Source of the DNA: Schistosoma mansoni
Lineage: Eukaryota; Platyhelminthes; Trematoda; Strigeidida; Schistosomatidae
DNA length: 64,000 nt
Assembly (NCBI RefSeq): GCF_000237925.1
Contig: NC_031502.1
Coordinates: 56,913,943 to 56,977,942 of the forward strand
Direction: 5' to 3'
Every line of letters starts with the position of its first letter. Within the stretch, counting starts at the first letter, position 1. Shown one piece after another: positions 37,201 through 49,921 of this stretch. Below the pieces are notes generated by a model. The model made no database searches and was not told the origin of the DNA. It worked only from the letters and a program-made list of their open reading frames with translations. A program made the position numbers and the translations under genes.

Positions 37201-37455
37201 AGTCAGTGGGAGCGTAGGCAGAAACGACGAAAAGGCAACGACGTGTGTCCCTATCCTTCCGAGTTCTTACGGAGCCGTTTAGCCGGACAGCACACACGCG
37301 ACTGTCAACGGGGATCCATTCTAGTAGTGCTTGTTCTGCCTTTGTACTAAGTGCTATGTCTACACCTGCAAGTCCTTGAGAACTGGTCATAGGGTCGCCA
37401 GATACCTATATGCGTGTTTCGGAGACACAGCATACATCGATGGCACGAGATTCTA
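34233..37455 (-). mobile_element. RTE-type LINE family B, longest copy, degraded
   Basis: From the 3' end (plus strand CAGTCAGCTACAACGTAGGA) through: post-RT domain (34672-35247); RT frame (35349-36245), with EHFKEQFSWPSATAQLP, KRGRAAGPDGLAPEVFKYG, ENQAGFRPGRGCIDHIFTIR and LLDLKAAFDSVDREVLW; and endonuclease pieces at 36662-37009 and 37031-37390 (AYAPTDCSHDEVKDDFY, AGDFNAQVGSLNQ). The reading frame has several breaks and a solo LTR lies between RT and endonuclease. It is 5'-truncated within the endonuclease (ESRAIDVCCVSETRI). It lies between the convergent FCP1 and DPF genes. Confidence 0.87.
36356..36676 (+). mobile_element. solo LTR of an LTR retrotransposon, inside LINE B
   Basis: A 321 bp element with TGTTA...TAACA ends and a 5 bp target duplication, GATGA, at 36351-36355 and 36677-36681. 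A TATA-like CTATAAAAC is near 36515 and an AATAAAG signal near 36648, both on the plus strand, which fixes the orientation. No internal region is present, so this is the product of LTR-LTR recombination. It is younger than the LINE B it interrupts. The family (Ty3/Gypsy or BEL/Pao) cannot be told from the LTR alone. Confidence 0.82.
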
Positions 37456-37486
37456 AAATAAAATCCCGCCCGAGATAGGCGCTTTT

Positions 37487-37615
37487 GTTAGGCAACGTTG
37501 GGCCCGGTCAGTACTTACATGGGTGACCGGCTGGGAATATCGTGTGTCGCCGGCTTTTTTGCCGGCGACCATACCACGTTGACAGCACCGGTTCTCGTCC
37601 GATCACCGCAGTTAA
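37487..37615 (+). pseudogene. 5S rRNA segment, circularly permuted
   Basis: 37487-37554 reads GTTAGGCAACGTTGGGCCCG...GTGACCGGCTGGGAAT..., the 3' half of 5S rRNA. It is followed by TTTTTT (37555-37560) and then the 5' half (37561-37615: GCCGGCGACCATACCACGTT...GATCACCGCAGTTAA). Together they make about one complete 5S RNA of ~119 nt with its ends joined and opened at GTTA(A/G). The internal promoter is split, so it is unlikely to be a working gene. Confidence 0.85.
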
Positions 37616-37689
37616 AAAATATCCCTTAGCCTAAGTTATTAATTTCATGTCCGATAGCCCCCGTAACCACTGTTCAAACAAAAATACCC

Positions 37690-37994
37690 ACTAACTCATA
37701 AGCATCGAAACACTTTCCAAATTAGGACTTCTTCCCTCAAAAAAAAAATACCGAGAAAAAACAAATAATTCTTTATTGTAAATCAAAGTGGAGTTTCGGA
37801 AAAAGAAACAAACAAAAAGGAACATTACATTTCTATTGTGCTTTCTTTCGAAATGAATATATATGATAAAAAGAATAATCATCAAAGAAGTAATTGTCAT
37901 AGTAATAATACCAAACAAAATAAAGATCCATTCGTTGATTTTCATGCATATTATTATGTGGAATATGCATATATATATTTGTGAAGTGTCCAAC

Positions 37995-38027
<33 letters not shown>

Positions 38028-38880
38028 ACTTTTGAAATATAACGAACGGCGCCTGACAATACATACAATATTACCACAATAGTATAACATATACACATAA
38101 ATTCATGTAAACAAAACATAAATATCCAAAGGGAGGAGAAGTGAAAACAAGGTCAAAATGAATATCGTAAGTAGTAATGATGAAAATGTATAACAATACT
38201 ACACAAAGAAGAAGGTGAAGAAAAGAAATAAGTAAACAATCAGTTAGCTACAACATAGGACCAAGCATCGGTCCAAGTTGTTATACCTTGGAAATAACTA
38301 AACAGAATATGATCATTAAAATATAATCGAACTATTGTGACAGACAACATCAAAAGCAACACAAAGAACAGAAAGGAATCAACAACAAAAAAATATAACT
38401 ATATTATCACTAAAGTAAACACATCATATGGCAATTGAAATCAGAAAAAAAACAAAAGTTAACTAAAAGAATGTCATTATTATCCATTAAAATTCATTGT
38501 ATAAACTAATTTAGTTTGAGTATCTATATCACACTTAGTTTAACCTAACAATGAATTGCACTACTACTCAATAAGTAGTAGTAGTAGTATATATATACGC
38601 TGATTGATCAATAATAAGTAAACAATCATAGTATGATCATTATAATTATCATTGTATGAATTGAGCACACAAAACAACAAATTGGACGCCTAAATAAAAG
38701 TAATAATCATAATAATGGAATTAAAATTATAAAAGAAAAAGAAGTTAAATTTCATCCAATCAGTAGTATTAATAGTAGTAAGTCATGTAAACTTATTCAG
38801 TCTATACCTTTTTTAAAGTTAGCAACACAAAGAATAGTTACGTAATAAAATAAAATTAAAAGATATTCATCACAATATTA
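37690..38880. other. convergent intergenic region, AT-rich
   Basis: Contains a TA repeat (37999-38027), a LINE B tail scrap on the minus strand (~38235-38290, GCTACAACATAGGACCAAGC) and many poly-A or TA stretches. No gene recognised. Part may be 3' UTR of the DPF gene. Confidence 0.4.
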
Positions 38881-38904
38881 TTAACAAGATACATACACAT
38901 TACA

Positions 38905-39027
38905 TACGCGTCCGAGCGAGCCCGAATAAGGGATCGTCACAGGCTTTAACACGCTAGGAAGTGCAATGGCGAGTCTTCACCTGGTGGCCAGGGCATTATT
39001 CATGATCACCCTGGTCCCGGCGCCGGG
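38905..39027 (-). pseudogene. U1 snRNA pseudogene
   Basis: The minus strand reads CCGGCGCCGGGACCAGGGTG, then GATCATGAATAATGCC (stem-loop I with a U1-70K-type GATCATGAA loop), CCATTGCACTTCC (stem-loop II with the exact U1A site ATTGCAC), and a stem-loop III-like block (GACGATCCCTTATTCGGGC). The 5' end that pairs with splice sites (ATACTTACCTG) is replaced by TA-rich sequence. I see no Sm site or stem-loop IV after 38905, so it is a broken copy. Confidence 0.72.
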
Positions 39028-39029
39028 TA

Positions 39030-39529
39030 TATATGTATATCGTTTTAAGTAGAACTATTCAAATGAACATCAAGTAAATAAAAGTAGTATAGGGAAGGTG
39101 AAACATTTGATTGCTCTCCTTGAAAAAAGAAATTATAATAATAATGCACATGTATGAAATGCATAGATAAATAGAATTTCACACTTGTTAAATGTATATA
39201 TAGGTATATATATATATATATATCACTGTAAAACATTGAAGCTGATATACACAATATATATATTCATAATAAACAGTATATGCATATTAGTTTGAGTAGT
39301 TTATGTCTATTGCTCAATGTGAATGACGAAGGGAGGGAGAGAGAAGAAAGAAAAGTGGACGAAGGAGAAGAAGTGTACAACAACAAAGAATAAAAACACA
39401 ATAAAAATAGTACATTAAAGGAAATTTTTTAAAAGAAAAGTAGAATCTTCATGGATCCTTTTCTCTTTCATAATCAATAATTAATTGATAACAAAAATTT
39501 AAAAATGAGCAAATTATACAGGACAATAA
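39030..39529 (-). other. 3' flank/UTR of the DPF gene
   Basis: AT-rich, with a TA repeat at ~39185-39223 and purine-rich runs. Probably the 3' UTR of the minus-strand DPF gene. No coding potential recognised. Confidence 0.4.
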
Positions 39530-39871
39530 TTATGAACGAGCAGTATTTTGTGTATGATGATGCTGTACATGTGGTGTATAGTAACCATTGCCAGTATTCA
39601 TTGAATTGAAATTATCATTATGATCATCATTCCTAGTGTTATTATTATTATTAGTAGTATTACTATTACTACTAGTATTAGTAGTATTATTTGCATAGAA
39701 TTCATAACTGGAGTTAGGATGTGTAGGTTGGTCAAACATAGATTTATTGTTATATATTTCATGCATACAAATATCACAGGTCCAATGGGCATCAGGGGAA
39801 CGAGGTAATCGAGATGGGATACAATGTGTATGAAATACACGATCACATTCCCAACAAAAAACCATTCGATC
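39530..39871 (-). CDS. DPF gene last exon: second PHD finger
   Basis: The acceptor is TATTATAG, phase 0. It encodes DRMVFCWECDRVFHTHCIPS and HWTCDICMHEIY, the rest of PHD2 (DPF2 has CDDCDRGYHMYCL and WSCHLC), then an Asn/Ser/Thr-rich tail ending in HHHTQNTARS and TAA. The usual CDDCDRG is CWECDRV here, so the acidic first position is lost, which may change histone contacts. Confidence 0.87.
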   Translation of the reverse strand, partial: DRMVFCWECDRVFHTHCIPSRLPRSPDAHWTCDICMHEIYNNKSMFDQPTHPNSSYEFYANNTTNTSSNSNTTNNNNNTRNDDHNDNFNSMNTGNGYYTPHVQHHHTQNTARS

Positions 39872-42800
39872 CTATAATATATGAAAAGATAGAAATTCAC
39901 TATATATATATATATAAACATTGGTACAAGTAGGCATCAAATACATATGCTGGAATACTACACGTGAGCTCAAGCCAAAACAAGTGGTTTTCTTAGGGAG
40001 CCACAACCCGAGGCTTTCCACAAGGTAGTGAAGCAACGGTTAGGAGGTGCAGTCCCATGGTAGCCGGTGGCCAATAATAGATTGATAAGTCATTTTCTTC
40101 ATCGCGATCCCGGAGGCTATGTGCATCATTGGTTTGGAATCAGGGTTTTTCAGCTCCCACCAGATATCCGCCTTTTGTTCTCTCGATTTCGTAAACATCA
40201 AGCCTGGCAAGAAGGCAGTAAGTAGGACTTCCCTAGCACTGACTGTATGCGCGTAGCCATGTGACAGCATTTCGAGGAGAAAGACTCTCCCCACTCTCTC
40301 TCCACTGTAAGCCACTATCCATCTTTGCTTACAGTACTTGTGAAATAAGGCTATATTGAGGCAATACGCACATTATGCACATATGCCAATAAAAGACTGA
40401 TTAATTGCAGTACTAAATATCAATGGGAAGATTTAAATAAAACAATACTAAGTGAATTTAAACTTAATCCCATTGCACAAGCAAGTGGCTATCAGTAATC
40501 AGTACCTCAATGGATAACAAGATGGCGTTTGAAGCGAAAGGTACTGGATTCGAGTCCCAGAGTGGACATCAACTCTGAGATGCAGGCACATCTAGCTGAC
40601 GAATCCCAAATAGGACGAAACGCGCGTCCTGGATTCCACTGATAGCTACTACCCATCTTTGCTTACGATGATTGAAACACTCCGTTATAAAAAAACAGAA
40701 ATTTGACTGACATTTAGGAAGAATTTAAAGTGGTAATATATACATAAACGAATACGAGGATACAGCATTCAGATAAAATACGTACCTCATGATCGTCTTG
40801 ATCACATAACCAACATGTTTTACACTCAATACACTGCCATGGATAACGCATTGCAGCATCAATTATATGCGGAGGTAGACGTAGGCATGAGTAATGTGCA
40901 CTATGTCCACATCGAGAACATTGTAACATACCTTCTGGATGACCAATACGTGCATTCATATTATCATCACCTAGACAGTAATCACATCTAGGTGTGGATG
41001 CTGTTGACGTAGATGAATTAATGGGTGGACGTGTAAGACCAAGTCGATCTGGACAGTGTTGTCTTTCATAACGTCGTTGTTGTGGACCTACATGACTGAT
41101 TGTCGTTGGAGACTGCTGTTGTGGTGGCAACCGAGGAAAAGAAGTATGACTACTAGGAACACTTTGGGAACCATAGGACATTTGATTAAATATTGTATTC
41201 TGAGAATTCCAATTGTTTTGTGGAGATGATTGTAGCTGTTGTGACGACAGATAAGGATGGTGATGATGAGGATGGGAATAAGGAATATGTGAATGGATTT
41301 TATTACCAATCCCACTATTTCCCAGATGTGAAATCGGAGAATTGAATGATGATGATGATTGTAAAGTGTTTTGTCGTTGTACAGAATGAATATTTGTATG
41401 GGGTAAATTATTACTACTATTGACAGTAGTATTGTTATAGTTATTGTAATCAATCATTTGAAATCTTGACGATGAGGATGAATCATTAACGGCAATAACT
41501 GAATCTGTTGAATCCACAAATTTACCAGGTGTTGATGAAGATGATGAAGGCATAGAACACTGTGATAAACGTTCTGCACCACTAGTGTGATTATCCATGA
41601 AAGGTAACTTTTTCATTTCTACCGAGGTTAGTAAACTATTATTATTATCCTTATTATTATTATTAATCAATAATTCGCTATTATCATTATCGGACTCTAT
41701 GGAATTGAAGTGATTAACATGAACTTTCTCTTGATATTTCAATGGAGCTGCTTGACTTGTGATTAAATCGATTAATTTTGGCTCTACAATTGATCTAGAG
41801 TCGATCGTTTTACCATCTAAACGATTGATATTATTATGACCACGTTTGTTATTTTGAGATGATGGTGAATATGGATTTGTAATTTCTTTATATCAGGAAG
41901 AATGGTGAAAATAGAAAAAAAGTATTATATTATTAAACATGAGAAATAGGGATGAAAATATTGATTATGGTGTACATATACTTTGTTTAATTTGCTTAAG
42001 AACATTAAAATTTTCTTTTGAATAGCCTATCTATATTACCGTAAAGTTATAAAATTAGAGGTTTCTTGTGAACCGCCTCCGAATGCCCTGGTACGGCCAA
42101 GAGTGGAGAGAGTTCGCTCTCCCTCTCCAAATGCTCTCACATGGCCACGCGTATATAGCCTTTGACAGGGAAGTCCTACTCACTACATTCTCGTGGCATT
42201 ACTGTTGTTGACGAAAGTGAGAGGACGAAAAGTGAATGTCCGGCGCTTGAACCGGGTTGGTGGATGTGGAGTGTCCACATAGGGGAGTTGGAAAACCCTG
42301 ATTCTAAACCAATGGTGTACATGGGCTCCAGCATCCTGAAGGAACAAATGGCGTGTGAACCAAATGTTGGTCACCGGCTACCATATCCTCACGACGCTCC
42401 ACTGCCTTATGGATCAGACCTTTAGGTCAAAGGCTCCGGGTGCGAACCCCTAAGAAAACCACCTGCTTCGGTTTGGGCACCTGGGCAGTATTACAGCCCT
42501 CAAGGAAATCGAATGAGATTTGTGCGGCGCATATGTATCTGGTGCTTCCTTGTACCAATATTTGTGTTTAAATAAATAAAAATAAATTCTTGTGAACCGT
42601 ATATGTCTCAAACTTTCTGTTTACTATATACGTGTGCTTCATCAAAAAGGTTTGTGTATAACCCATTTAAATCAACACTACATCCTTATATACAACCTTT
42701 CTTCTATATATTACCACTACTAAATTAACTACTTCTATTAATCCGGTGTTCATTTTGTTGTGCTAATGAGGTATGACAACTTGAAACGATGCATATGTGT

Positions 42801-45800
42801 GCCTGGTTCTACGGTGTAGCTGACCGACTAACTGACTAATTCAAATCAATGTATTATGCATGTTTAATTCTTTATTTGTTGTGCTGTCTGTTTATATCTT
42901 TCTAGCTCTCTTTTGTAAGGGACTTTATTCATGTTTCGCAAGTACAAGAAATTTGTATTTTGGACATATTGATAGATTTTTTTCTAGGCATAACTCTTCC
43001 CTGTATAACAAGATGTTAAAGAAAACCTATTATTGTCATACTCTTCTTCATAAATGAACATAATAGATATGCAGGTGTACATTGTTAAGTTTCGTTACAA
43101 TTTTATTGCTGTGATTCTGATCGACAGTAACAGATATCATTGGTAAAACGGCAGTAAAAGTCAAAGTACTCGATAACGACAAAAAAAAATATTAAGGCTC
43201 TATCTATAATAGCTGGTACTTCTAAAACAAAACTAGAAGATGGACCAAAGAAGTAGTATTGAACAGAATAAAACACGTTCAACATCTCCATCAGTGCAAA
43301 CATGTCATCAAATAAGCATAAAAATATTTGTCAATTAATCAAGTCAAAGTAAATACCATATGATTTCAAAAAAATACAGTAGTAATAAACATTCAACTTA
43401 CTGCAGTATTGTGATGATAAGATACTGTTGGATCTGTCATCTTGTTCAGAAGAGATTTGATACTCGTTGACATAGGGGGAGTTCGCCAATTTATCACGTG
43501 ATTTCGAAGAACCAGTCGAACCTTTTTCACAACAAAAGGAAACAAGAACAGTTGATAGTAAGAACAGTAATACCACGAATAAGAATCGTATGATACATTA
43601 TCGGATACAGGTCATTCAATCAGTCATCTAAAACTTAGAACCAGGCACATATGCATCGGTCCAAGTTCCCATACCTCATTAGTACAACAAGATCAATACC
43701 AAATTCATAGAAGTACTTAATTCAATGGTACAAATATATAGGAGAAAGATTGTGTATAAGAATATAATAAAGGAAAAAAGAATTACATCGTATAAAGGAA
43801 GGTATAAAGCAATTTGAATTTCACAGTTTAAGGGAAGATAAAGAGGGTATACACCTGCGCCATTGTCATCGATTCTGAGCCATGTCACCCAGGCTCTCAA
43901 ACCATTGGTTACGATTGTCAAGTAGTCTGCATCTACCAACATGGTTCAGACTAGAAATTAGTGACTTCAAACACTGATGCCAAGCAATAGGTCTATCATG
44001 AAGTTAAATAAAAATGTGGATAGTGGACAGCCTTGTCGGACACCACTTGAGGTTGTAAAATCAGATGACAGTTCGCCGTAAGCTATCACTCGACTGGTAG
44101 TGTACTCCTTTCAATGGCAGACATTGCCACAGAACCTCTCGACCTACAGAGTCAAATGCTGCTCCAAGGTCAAGAAAAACTATCATTGTCTGTGTTCTTA
44201 AATCTGACGAATGGTATGTGATCGATGCAGACACGACCAGGTCTAAATTCAGTCTGCTTTTCTCGTGTTTGCAGTTCCTAAGTCCTTGTAATGGGCCCGA
44301 TATTTATCGAGACTATTTTCGACGCTATACAGGTCTACTTATTAATTATTGATGTACATTTGCACAGTGTGAAAGCTAGATAGCATTTTATTTTTATTTA
44401 TTTAAACACATAAATATTGATACGAGGAAGCACCAGATAAATATGCGCCTCACAAATCTCATTTGATTTGTGTGAGGGCTGTGATACTGCCCAGGTGCCC
44501 GAACTGAAGCAGACGGTTTTCTTAGGGGACCACACCCCAAGTCTTTGACATAAAGATCTGATCCACAAGGCAGTGGAGCATCGTGGGGAGATGCAGTCCC
44601 ATGGTAGCCGGTGATCAATGATTGATTCGTACGCCATTTGTTCCTTCAGGATACTGGAGCCAGCCCACGTGCACCATTGGTTTGGAATCAGGGTTTTCCA
44701 ACTGCCGTAGGTGAACTTCCTGTGTCCACCAACCCGGTTAAAGCGCCGGACATTCACTTTTCGTCCTCTCAATTGCGTAAACAACACCCCTGCCACAAGA
44801 AGGCAGTGAATAGGACTTCCCTGGCAGAGGCTATATACGCGTGGCCATGTGAGAGTATTTGGAGAGGGAGAGCGAACTCTCTCCACTCTTGGCCGTACCA
44901 GGGCATTCGGAGGCGGTTATCATTAACCCATCCCCAAGAGACTAAACAACCATGAGTTTGCTCTTAGTCTAAAAGAAACAATAAAAACACTAATCACTCT
45001 AAAAAGAAGCGTTCATAATATGAATCTTTAGAAAATACCGCGATGAAATTTGGTACACAATACCAAAAAGTGTTAACATAAAAATGTAGTGTAATTATAC
45101 GAAATCATCGAAAATCAAGTAAAACAAATCAATTTCCACGTACCTCGATGTCTTCTAGGTCGTCCACCACGAAGTCCTCCGCCAATACCTCTTTCTTCAC
45201 CAACTGGTACAACAAGTCGTGATGCTGAAGCAGATATAGGATTTTGTGGTGTATAACCTGAATGTTGACTATGATAATGATAACGTAGTCCTGCAGTAGA
45301 TCGATAGCGTGACGAGCATACTTCACATACAAAGAAAGTTACAGTTGTAGTAGCTGTTTGAGGACTAACAAATGTTTGCAAATCACCAACCACTCGTCCA
45401 TTATTGGATTTATCAGTATTAGAAGCATCGACTATTCGCATCATATCACTAACATTGGATGTATTTACGGGACTATTATTAGTATTATTATTTGACTGAT
45501 CGATATTACTGAAAACTGGGTTGACCATTGGACCAACTGTACTATTTATTGATGGAGTGTTATGAAAACTTTCCGAAGGCACTGACAAAGGATTATAACG
45601 ATTCATTGTATCACTACAGTTCGACTGTCTAAATGTATTAGGACGACGACCAGATGAAAAAAATTGTGGACTAGGCTTGTGGAGCGCCTGGTTCGAACTA
45701 TGACCTTGGGGAAGCGCGTTCGTCGAGCTTGTTCCAGATATCAGAAGTTACATAGCTTCACCCTCAGAGCAAGATTCTGAAGAGAAGAGAAAAAAAGAAA

Positions 45801-48800
45801 AAGAAACCGAGGAGATTGATGAAATGGACATATTAACTGTAGTTGATGATTGTGTTCCAACGTTTGACTGATTTACATTCATTAAATGAGACCAATTCGC
45901 TGGTGTAGCTGACGAACGAACAAATTTCGACTGAGATAATAAAGGTGAACTACGGTCAGAGTTGAATCGATTTTGTATTGAGGACTCATATATACCTGAC
46001 AAAGATCTATCACTGTTTACTAACGAAGAATTAAGATGTAAAGAGTTTGATGAAGTCGACGGATAAGACGATGATGATGAAAATAAATTCGACGTATTCA
46101 ACCGATCATTTAATGTATTACAATTTCCGAGTAATTTCCCTTCGTGTTTCTCATTTATTGTCGGCGTAATAGGAGTAGCGTTCAACTGGAAACCGGGTTC
46201 ATTATCGACATCCCAAGAATCTTTTTTTTTCATACACATGTACACATAACACACAAACAAACATCGAAATAAATGTACGAACAATGTAAAAAGTAAAAAT
46301 GTATCAAACACATTAGTATTATTAGAGTGGCATTTCGTTGAATAAAAATGTTATACAACAGAACACAACCAAACATAATAACTTCATGGACCTACTTCAT
46401 TGTGTAACGCCATAATAGTGTATGGTGCAACAATTAAATATAAACAAAACAAATAATTTTATGAAAGAGAACACAACTACTTCATATTACAAAGTTGAAA
46501 GCATAAAAGGCCTCAATATTTAAACCGTATATAAATCGATGAAAACGTATACGCATTTCCATTATAAGCCAGATGTATTTTATTGGTAAAGCGGAACTAA
46601 CTCTGAGCCAATGATAAATGGGCGACAGCTTCAAGGTCACTGTGCATTTTTTTAAAATTACGAACTGACACCAGCTATAATCCGAATATCCTAAAACGTA
46701 TGCTATGAATCCTAGTCTTAATGTGATAAATAATTTATCAAGCTTCGCTGTCTTCTGATTGGCCAGATGAATAAAGATAACAGGGTCGCTTGGTGGATCA
46801 CTAATTTTTTTCCTATATTATTTATAATAACACATATTGATAAAATGCACTTCAAACTATGATTGACCACTACTAGTTGATCATTGAGCTCCGACAAATT
46901 ACTAAGCAATTATAGAAGGTTAATATATTGAAATCGAGGAAGAAAGTGCACGGGACAAAGATAAAACTTAGCAAGTTCACTTATCACTCCATTAGTATAA
47001 TGATCTAGAGATAAAATCACATGATAGGTAGACAAACATTATAGGTGGTCTATTCAATAAAATACGTTTATAAACAGGTAATTAATTATAGTGATACAAT
47101 AAGGTTCAGTCTGTAGATGAAAATTAAAGATTTTCTTTGTTTTGTTTAAATAAGAAACATATATCAACAATGTAAGCAAAGATGGATAGTGGTTACCAAT
47201 GGAATCCAGTTTGATGTACGTTTCGTCCTATTTGGGACTCGTCAGCTGGATGTGCCTGCATCTCAGAGTTGATGTCCACTCTGGGACTCGAATCCAGTAC
47301 CTTTCGCTTCAAACGCCATCTTGTTATCCACTCAGCTACTGAGTCCTGATAGCCACTTGCTTGTGCCACTGCTAGCCACCATCCATCTTTGCTTATAATG
47401 CTTGTGAATTAAGACTATATCGAGGCAATACGCACAGTATGCACATATGCCAATTATAGACTGATCAGTTGCAGCCCTAAACATCAATGGGATGATTGAA
47501 ACAAACATTACTAAATGAATTTATACATCAACAATGTTTTGAGATTAAAATTTAAAAAAGAAAATTCATGACTAGCATACTACTACAAGTAGATACAGAA
47601 AGAACTGGGGTATGTTACTGTAATTTTTATTTGCAAAATAGCTATGATACCGTTTGCATGCTCGAATCGAAATAAATAATTTCTTCACGTGTTTATCTAG
47701 AAGCCTCAGACCTACGATCTAATTGACAACCCATTAAAGAAATGAACTTTTGTCATATCAAGTAGCAATGTCGTAGGCCCATAGATTATTCGTCCCTTTA
47801 GTAACCTTAAATTCATGTGTACTATTAGCATGAAATTAAGGTTTTATAATACCTTCTTCTAAATGAACATCCTGTATTCATCATGATAGCGTGATGTATA
47901 TATTACGACTGTTATCTTTTGCGTGAAACACTATCTTATTTTAGTGAAAAGAGTGGGTGAATATTTTGATAAACAGATTTTATCAAATGTATTCTCAGGC
48001 GCGCGCACACACACACATGAAAATAATGAAAAAAGTAAAGATAAAAACAGATAATCGAATTACCGTTGCATTCGTTTAGCTTTTCTCTACCAATTCCATA
48101 ACGTTGAAGCCCTTTCCAACTATCACTCATATGTCTAGTGCCAAGACGAGAAATAGCCCGACTACCACGACGTCCAACAGAAGGACTAGATTTCGTATAG
48201 GTATAAGATGGATCATCCAAGCGTGAATCGTTTGCCTGGGATAATTGATAAAAATGTATACAGACGGTTTGGACATTGAAGTGAAAGAATTAAAAATGCG
48301 AACTACGTAATATTTTTTCGCTACTATATTGTAAGGTTGCTGAAATATCGACAGTACTTTCATCTAAGTGGTTTGAATAATTGAGTTCATACACTACGTA
48401 GAACATTTAGCAAAGGAGTCATGCTACAAATTTAATCTTCAAAATGTTCATATTATTCGAATAAATGGTGTTTTTGATTTGTCGAGCCTCGATGTACTGG
48501 GGTTATAATTGCTTAAGCTTAAATAACTTGGTAAGTTACTACTTAAGCTTACCATGATTTGTAAGCAGAATTATTTGACTTTTAGCAACAAAGCTTCCAA
48601 TTTATTGTTTGCTTTTTTTCTCTGTATAGTTGTGTTCATCAAACGTCGCAAAACGTGAACTAGAGACTGAATCCGATAATAGAACAAAACATGATATTAA
48701 TGATAGTAAATAATTCATATTGAGATAGTTATTGAGATGATACAAATAACGTGTACGAACCCCTGAATATAGGTTTGTTACAGAGGTTGGGAAAAAGCCA

Positions 48801-49881
48801 GTTCTCATATGATTAGATAAGATTTGAGTAGTTTGAATGTCAGTAGAGATCATTTAATGGAGTCGACAATGATACACACTCAATAGTGAATTAACAGCTA
48901 ATAAATGGTTAGAAAAAGAATTCAGTTATCAAGTAGTCAAATATCAGTAGATTGAAATCATAAGTACTTTAGTAAAGTCAAAGTTTCGTAAAAAATTAGG
49001 AAATGTTACAAATAGTGATTCATCATTGAAAAACCACTCACTCGAAGTCGACCTGAAAATGGACGGCCAAGGTGACGTTTCGTAAATCTTCTACCTCCTA
49101 AACGACTACTCAGTGCAGGAAAATTTTGGGAAGAACGGTTAACTTTCTGATTGACCATTTTTCGATTATATTTTGTCATTTTCAGTGAACACATAGATCG
49201 TGTTTTGCCTCTTCTTCCGTTGCCACTCATAACGAAACCATTATTACCTCCACCAGAACTGTTATTACCACTTCCTCCCGTCCTGCGTCGTCGTCCAGTA
49301 AACCAATCTGCATCACCGCCACCGTCATCATCATCATCTATCTCTTCCCCTATCTCTCCATCAAAATCCTCTGCATCATAGTCCCGGTTTTGATTATCAT
49401 CATCTTCAGAGACATTATCTAAATCGTAGGTTTTAGTATAATCTGATTTATTTAACATTATATGATTATTATTGCTATGCTGTGTTTCATGAGTACCATC
49501 TTGTAAATCGGATAAATTGACATTATCGGAATTTGTCCTATGATTTTTGTTTATACGTTTAGTCATTGTCAACATTCCATCAAATGATTGTGTACTATCA
49601 TCACCACCACCACTGATGCCACCGAAAAAGCCTGGAGTATTCGACGCCGATCCTCCAACTCGACCATTTAAGAAGCATACACTATCCTGACTTCGATCAC
49701 TAACAATATAATCGTGCTCTTCATCATCGTGTAACATGGATGTTATTATCGCTGGGTTGATTATTGCATCACGAGAATAATCACCATGATTGTCATAAAG
49801 TATTTTTCGTTGGAACGAATTTGAGTGGACATTAGAATTGTTTGTTCCAACAAAACCTGAGTGCTGTAATCGGTTAGTTGA

Positions 49882-49921
<40 letters not shown>

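Noticed and set aside
37455-37615. LINE B-5S chimera made by template switching
   Set aside because: The 5S halves are on the opposite strand to LINE B and ~30 bases away, which is not the usual chimera layout.
45715-45750. 24-base or 34-base micro-intron that removes the TAA
   Set aside because: The 24-base option is shorter than known fluke introns and the 34-base option breaks the frame; left as an open finding.
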